Shown here piece after piece: positions 5,523 to 8,472 of a stretch of DNA of 8,472 nt. Origin of the DNA: an uncultured Porphyromonadaceae bacterium (GTDB taxonomy: Bacteria; Bacteroidota; Bacteroidia; Bacteroidales; Muribaculaceae); NCBI GenBank assembly GCA_902475285.1, contig CABRZA010000109.1:1-8472 (forward strand), read 5' to 3'. Position 1 is the first letter of the stretch. The number at the start of each line of letters is the position of its first letter. The notes below the pieces were generated by a model that worked only from the letters and a program-made list of their open reading frames with translations, was not told the origin of the DNA and did no database searches. Both the position numbers and the translations under genes were made by a program.

Positions 5523-6737
5523 ACTACACAAGAGATTCAGCGCCGTGGCCGTCGCGCGCTCAATTATGGCCTCGCGGTCGCCCTGGAAGTGGTATAGGCG
5601 CTCCACGGCCTGCTCGGGCGTGCGTGCGGCTATCCACACGGTGCCTACCGGTTTCTCGGCCGTGCCTCCGCCCGGACCCGCGACCCCTGATGTTGCAACT
5701 GAGCAGTCGGCGCCGCAAACGCGGCATGCGCCCGCGCACATCTGCCGCACGACGTCCTGACTGACGGCACCTTGCGAGTCTATGACGTCGCTGCCTACGC
5801 CCAATACATTTGTTTTCACTCCGTTGGCATAGCTTACCACGCCGCCGCGGAACACGTCGGAGCAGCCTGCCACGGTCGTCACGGCGTGGGCTATGTTGCC
5901 GCCCGTGCAGCTCTCGGCAGTAGCGAGGGTATAGCCGCGGCGGCGCAGGCGGTGCAGTGTCAGCTCTGCCGGCGACAGCTTGCCCTCGCCCGCAAGATAT
6001 TCGCCGGCGGCGGCTTTGAGGCGGTCGGCGGCGGCGTCGAATACATCGGCGGGAGCGCCCGGTGCTCCGTCGAGCCGCAGCACTATCTCGCCGGCCTGCG
6101 GAAGATATGCGAGCTTGAAACCCTCGGGAAGCGAGTCTTCGAAGACGGCCAGTTTTTCGGCCAGGGCCGATTCGGCTATGCCCGTCACGGTAAACTCGCG
6201 GTGCATGGTCAGCGCCGTCCGTCCGAAGTGTTTTTCAACCTCGGCGGCCACCGTCGGCAGCATGCAGCGTGTTTCGTAGGGCACGCCGGGCATGGCCACG
6301 AAGACTTTGCCGTCTTTCTCGAACCACATCAGCGGAGCCGTGCCGTGGAGGTTCTGTATCACGCGGCACGACGTCGGTACCCATGCCTGCCGGCGTGTCA
6401 ACTCATTGAGTTGCAAACCCCTGCCTGCGAAGATGCGCTCTATGTTGCGGCTCACTGCGGGGTCCTCTTCAAGACTTCCGCCGAAAATCGATGCCAGCAC
6501 GGGCTTGGTGATGTCGTCGCGCGTGGGGCCAAGGCCGCCGGTGCTTATCACAAGGTCGCTGTCGTCGAGAGCCTTGCGCACTGCGGCGGCGATGGCGTCG
6601 CTGTCGTCGCCCACCGTACGCACGGCCTTCACCTGCCACCCCATGGCGCTGAAACACCGCGCCAAAAGCCCCGAATTGGTGTCGGTGACGCGCCCCAGCA
6701 GAATTTCGTCGCCTATTATAATAATGGAAAGTGTCAT
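5514..6737 (-). CDS. cinA: CinA: NMN deamidase / nucleotide pyrophosphatase family protein
   Basis: This is a full two-domain CinA of 407 residues. The N-terminal MoCF-like (COG1058) domain spans about 1-170 and shows GDEILLGRVTDTN (9-21) and STGGLGPTRDDITK (65-78); in studied members it hydrolyses ADP-ribose. A linker region follows, then the C-terminal PncC domain (about 255-405) with TLATAESCTGG (270-280), the GAVS segment (323-326) and SGVAGPGGGTAEKPVGTVW (350-368). PncC converts nicotinamide mononucleotide to nicotinate mononucleotide for pyridine-nucleotide salvage. All signature motifs are intact, so both activities are plausible. The ATG overlaps the tsaD stop codon as ATGA, indicating translational coupling in one operon. 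Its stop lies inside the end of the convergent MATE gene, so no dedicated terminator separates them. The name recalls competence/damage induction in streptococci, but nothing here suggests a competence role. Confidence 0.95.
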   Translation of the reverse strand: MTLSIIIIGDEILLGRVTDTNSGLLARCFSAMGWQVKAVRTVGDDSDAIAAAVRKALDDSDLVISTGGLGPTRDDITKPVLASIFGGSLEEDPAVSRNIERIFAGRGLQLNELTRRQAWVPTSCRVIQNLHGTAPLMWFEKDGKVFVAMPGVPYETRCMLPTVAAEVEKHFGRTALTMHREFTVTGIAESALAEKLAVFEDSLPEGFKLAYLPQAGEIVLRLDGAPGAPADVFDAAADRLKAAAGEYLAGEGKLSPAELTLHRLRRRGYTLATAESCTGGNIAHAVTTVAGCSDVFRGGVVSYANGVKTNVLGVGSDVIDSQGAVSQDVVRQMCAGACRVCGADCSVATSGVAGPGGGTAEKPVGTVWIAARTPEQAVERLYHFQGDREAIIERATATALNLLCSLL

Positions 6738-7750
6738 ACCTCCACGCGGGCATAGGGGACGGCGTCGTAGGGGCAGAAGATGCCGTCGAGGTATTTGAAA
6801 TATCCGGCGACGGCCACCATAGCGGCGTTGTCGGTGGTGAACTTGCGCTCGGGGATGAAAGCTTCTATGCCGTGGCGCTTGCAGAGATCGGCCACGGCGG
6901 CACGCACGCCGCTGTTGGCCGACACGCCTCCGCCGATGGCCACAGTGCGCACGCCGGTGAGCTTGATGGCGCGCTCGAGCTTGTCGAGAAGTATGGCTAT
7001 GATGGTTGCTTGCAGCGACGCTGCCAGATCGGCCTTGTTGGCCTCGATGAATGCCGGGTCGGCTTTCAGACCGTCGCGGAGAGTGTATAGAAACGACGTT
7101 TTGAGGCCGGAGAAGCTATAATCGAGCCCCTCGATTCTCGGGCGGGCGAAGTGGAAGCGCTTTGGGTCGCCCTCGGCGGCCAGACGGTCGATGTGCGGGC
7201 CGCCGGGGTAGGGGAGGCCCATCACCTTGGCACATTTGTCGAAAGCTTCGCCGGCGGCGTCGTCGATGGTGCGTCCGAGGATTTCCATGTCGTTGTATCC
7301 GCGCACGAGGATAATCTGCGAGTTGCCTCCGCTCACCAGCAGGCACAGATAGGGGAACTCGGGCACGCGGTCGCCCTCGTTCTCGCGCACGAACTGCGCC
7401 AGCACATGGCCGTGGAGATGGTTTACGTCGACGAGCGGAATGCGCAGGCCCAGCGACATGCCCTTGGCGAAGCTCGCGCCTACAAGGAGCGAGCCTATGA
7501 GCCCCGGGCCGCGCGTGAAGGCTATGGCCGAGAGGTCGCGGACCTCGACGCCGGCGCGGCGCAAGGCTGCGTCGACCACGGGCACGATGTTCTGCTGATG
7601 CGCGCGCGAGGCCAGCTCGGGCACCACGCCGCCGTACTCTTCATGTACCTTCTGCGATGCTATCACATTGCTCCGCAGGATGCCGTCGATGACGACCGCA
7701 GCCGACGTATCGTCGCACGACGATTCTATACCTAATATAACAGTAGCCAT
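6734..7750 (-). CDS. tsaD: TsaD: tRNA N6-threonylcarbamoyladenosine transferase subunit
   Basis: The 338-residue product is TsaD (Gcp/YgjD/Kae1 family). It transfers the threonylcarbamoyl group onto A37 of ANN-decoding tRNAs, in bacteria together with TsaB and TsaE, using the TsaC product. Visible marks are the ASKHA-fold start ILGIESSCDDTSAAV (5-19), the metal-binding pair His111 and His115 in VNHLHGH, SGGNSQ (140-145), GEAFDKCAKVMGLPYPGG (167-184) and the late Asp307 in FTTDNAAM, the third metal ligand of the family. The length is standard and nothing is missing. It is normally essential or nearly so. The gene begins 10 bp after the upstream outer-membrane protein stop and ends overlapping cinA by 4 bp, so it is the middle gene of a compact operon. 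TsaB, TsaE and TsaC are not in the window. Confidence 0.97.
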   Translation of the reverse strand: MATVILGIESSCDDTSAAVVIDGILRSNVIASQKVHEEYGGVVPELASRAHQQNIVPVVDAALRRAGVEVRDLSAIAFTRGPGLIGSLLVGASFAKGMSLGLRIPLVDVNHLHGHVLAQFVRENEGDRVPEFPYLCLLVSGGNSQIILVRGYNDMEILGRTIDDAAGEAFDKCAKVMGLPYPGGPHIDRLAAEGDPKRFHFARPRIEGLDYSFSGLKTSFLYTLRDGLKADPAFIEANKADLAASLQATIIAILLDKLERAIKLTGVRTVAIGGGVSANSGVRAAVADLCKRHGIEAFIPERKFTTDNAAMVAVAGYFKYLDGIFCPYDAVPYARVEV

Positions 7751-7760
7751 ATTTCAGATT

Positions 7761-8285
7761 TCAGAATACATAAGCTATCCTTGCCGCCACCGACGCGTTG
7801 GGATAGTGTTGGATGAGGGTGTACTTCGCCTCGAGGCCCAGTTTGAGGGCCTTGGAGAGACGCAGCTCCACTCCGGCGCCGCCGTTGAGGCCGAGGGCGT
7901 TGGAGTGCGTGGTCACGTCGTTGCCGTTGTCGGCGTCCACGCCGTGGCGCCCCCATGAGTTGAAGGCCAGGCCCATCAGTGGATAAAATGCGGCCTTTGT
8001 GCCCTTGCCGAGAGGGAAGTGCATGTCGATGTCGACGGTGAGCGCGTCGAGATTCTTGTTGCGGAACACTATGCCTATCGCCGGTGCTATGCGCACATGG
8101 CGGCTGAAAGAATACTCGAAGGTGAGGCCCGCGAGCGCCGAGTTATTGCGGGTGTTGAAGCCGGCCTTGGGGCCGAAACTTTTCTCGCCGCGCTCTGTGG
8201 CGGAGGCGCCAATGCAGCACAGTAGCGCCAGTAGCATTGTGGCCACCGCACGCCGGAGGGTGATGAATGTGAGGGAATGCGTCAT
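7761..8285 (-). CDS. Small outer-membrane beta-barrel protein, OmpX/porin-like
   Basis: Starting at the ATG at 8285, the product is 174 residues. Residues 1-29 form a signal peptide (Arg11-Arg12, then a Leu/Ala core, ASA before Thr30). The mature part has short alternating hydrophobic strands separated by polar turns, for example ALAGLTFEYSF, VRIAPAIGIVF, LTVDIDMHFPL and VAARIAYVF. It ends in Phe174, as expected for an eight-strand barrel assembled in the outer membrane. An in-frame ATG nine codons upstream (8312) would extend it to 183 residues, but that codon lies inside the -7 promoter box, so the shorter start is preferred. It is the first gene of an apparent operon with tsaD and cinA. 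The specific role is unknown; structural porin, adhesin-like and immune-evasion barrels share this size and fold. Confidence 0.75.
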   Translation of the reverse strand: MTHSLTFITLRRAVATMLLALLCCIGASATERGEKSFGPKAGFNTRNNSALAGLTFEYSFSRHVRIAPAIGIVFRNKNLDALTVDIDMHFPLGKGTKAAFYPLMGLAFNSWGRHGVDADNGNDVTTHSNALGLNGGAGVELRLSKALKLGLEAKYTLIQHYPNASVAARIAYVF

Positions 8286-8309
8286 TTTGTCCGTTAGGCT
8301 TATCGGCTG

Positions 8310-8317
8310 CAAAGATA
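8310..8317 (-). promoter_or_regulatory. Putative -7 promoter box (TATCTTTG) for the barrel-tsaD-cinA operon
   Basis: On the minus strand TATCTTTG matches TAnnTTTG exactly and is followed by GC, a frequent context. A start site near 8304 would give a leader of about 20 bases to the ATG at 8285, ending in an A-rich GGACAAA just before the start codon. No TTTG is visible at the -33 position. The box overlaps the upstream alternative ATG (8310-8312) and so argues against that start. Confidence 0.6.
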
Positions 8318-8472
8318 GCGGTTTTTTGCGTAAGGCCGTGTTGCCGTTTGATAAAATTTTTTAAAAGACTAACACGCTTTGGCGCGCCACGGTTCACTGG
8401 GAGAATATGTGAATATATAAAATATGTTAAACACGACCCGAGATAGGGCCTATTTTAAAAACTTTATTTAAA
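8318..8472. other. AT-rich intergenic region at the right edge, no gene seen
   Basis: From about 8350 the sequence becomes much richer in A and T than the neighbouring genes and holds no convincing reading frame on either strand. A dyad ATAGG-G-CCTAT lies at 8443-8453, and a GGCGCGCC palindrome lies at about 8391-8398. No TAnnTTTG box pointing right was found. The region probably contains the control region or end of a neighbouring gene beyond the window. Confidence 0.5.

Noticed and set aside
5772..6755. A 327-codon plus-strand frame opposite cinA
   Set aside because: cinA on the minus strand is unmistakable by its motifs. The opposing frame has no recognisable domain and appears to follow from codon bias.

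Overview
This 8.5 kb window looks like chromosomal DNA from a GC-rich member of the Bacteroidales (Bacteroidota). Muribaculaceae or a relative is my guess, but no marker gene here settles it. The support is: outer-membrane barrel proteins ending in Phe, an OmpP1/FadL protein of the Bacteroidota type, TAnnTTTG boxes (the Bacteroidota -7 promoter element) ahead of several genes, and no Shine-Dalgarno sequences.

Layout. A left block (positions 1-3911) is entirely on the minus strand. Read in the direction of transcription, it holds a six-helix HdeD/DUF308 membrane protein with a strong terminator, then a secreted low-complexity protein rich in Trp-Asn, His-His-Pro-Gly and Arg-Gly, then a FadL/OmpP1 outer-membrane barrel with a hairpin terminator at the left edge. 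A divergent intergenic region (3912-4073) separates the hdeD gene from a plus-strand MATE transporter. The transporter runs tail to tail into cinA with a 9-bp overlap. The right block (5514-8285) is a compact minus-strand operon: a small outer-membrane barrel, tsaD and cinA. Barrel and tsaD are 10 bp apart, and tsaD and cinA overlap by 4 bp (ATGA).

How the genes work together. tsaD (tRNA t6A modification) and cinA (NMN deamidase/ADP-ribose pyrophosphatase family) are housekeeping genes that appear translationally coupled. The small barrel protein upstream shares their likely promoter. The other genes are cell-envelope functions: outer-membrane uptake, inner-membrane export or stress, and an unrecognised secreted protein.

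There is no mobile element, CRISPR array, tRNA, rRNA or phage gene in the window. I found no convincing undescribed multi-gene system. The items most worth a second look are the low-complexity secreted protein with its in-frame 12-bp repeats, the MATE promoter box that leaves an extremely short leader, a UNCG-capped hairpin ahead of the fadL-like gene, and the outer-membrane barrel joined to the tsaD-cinA operon.
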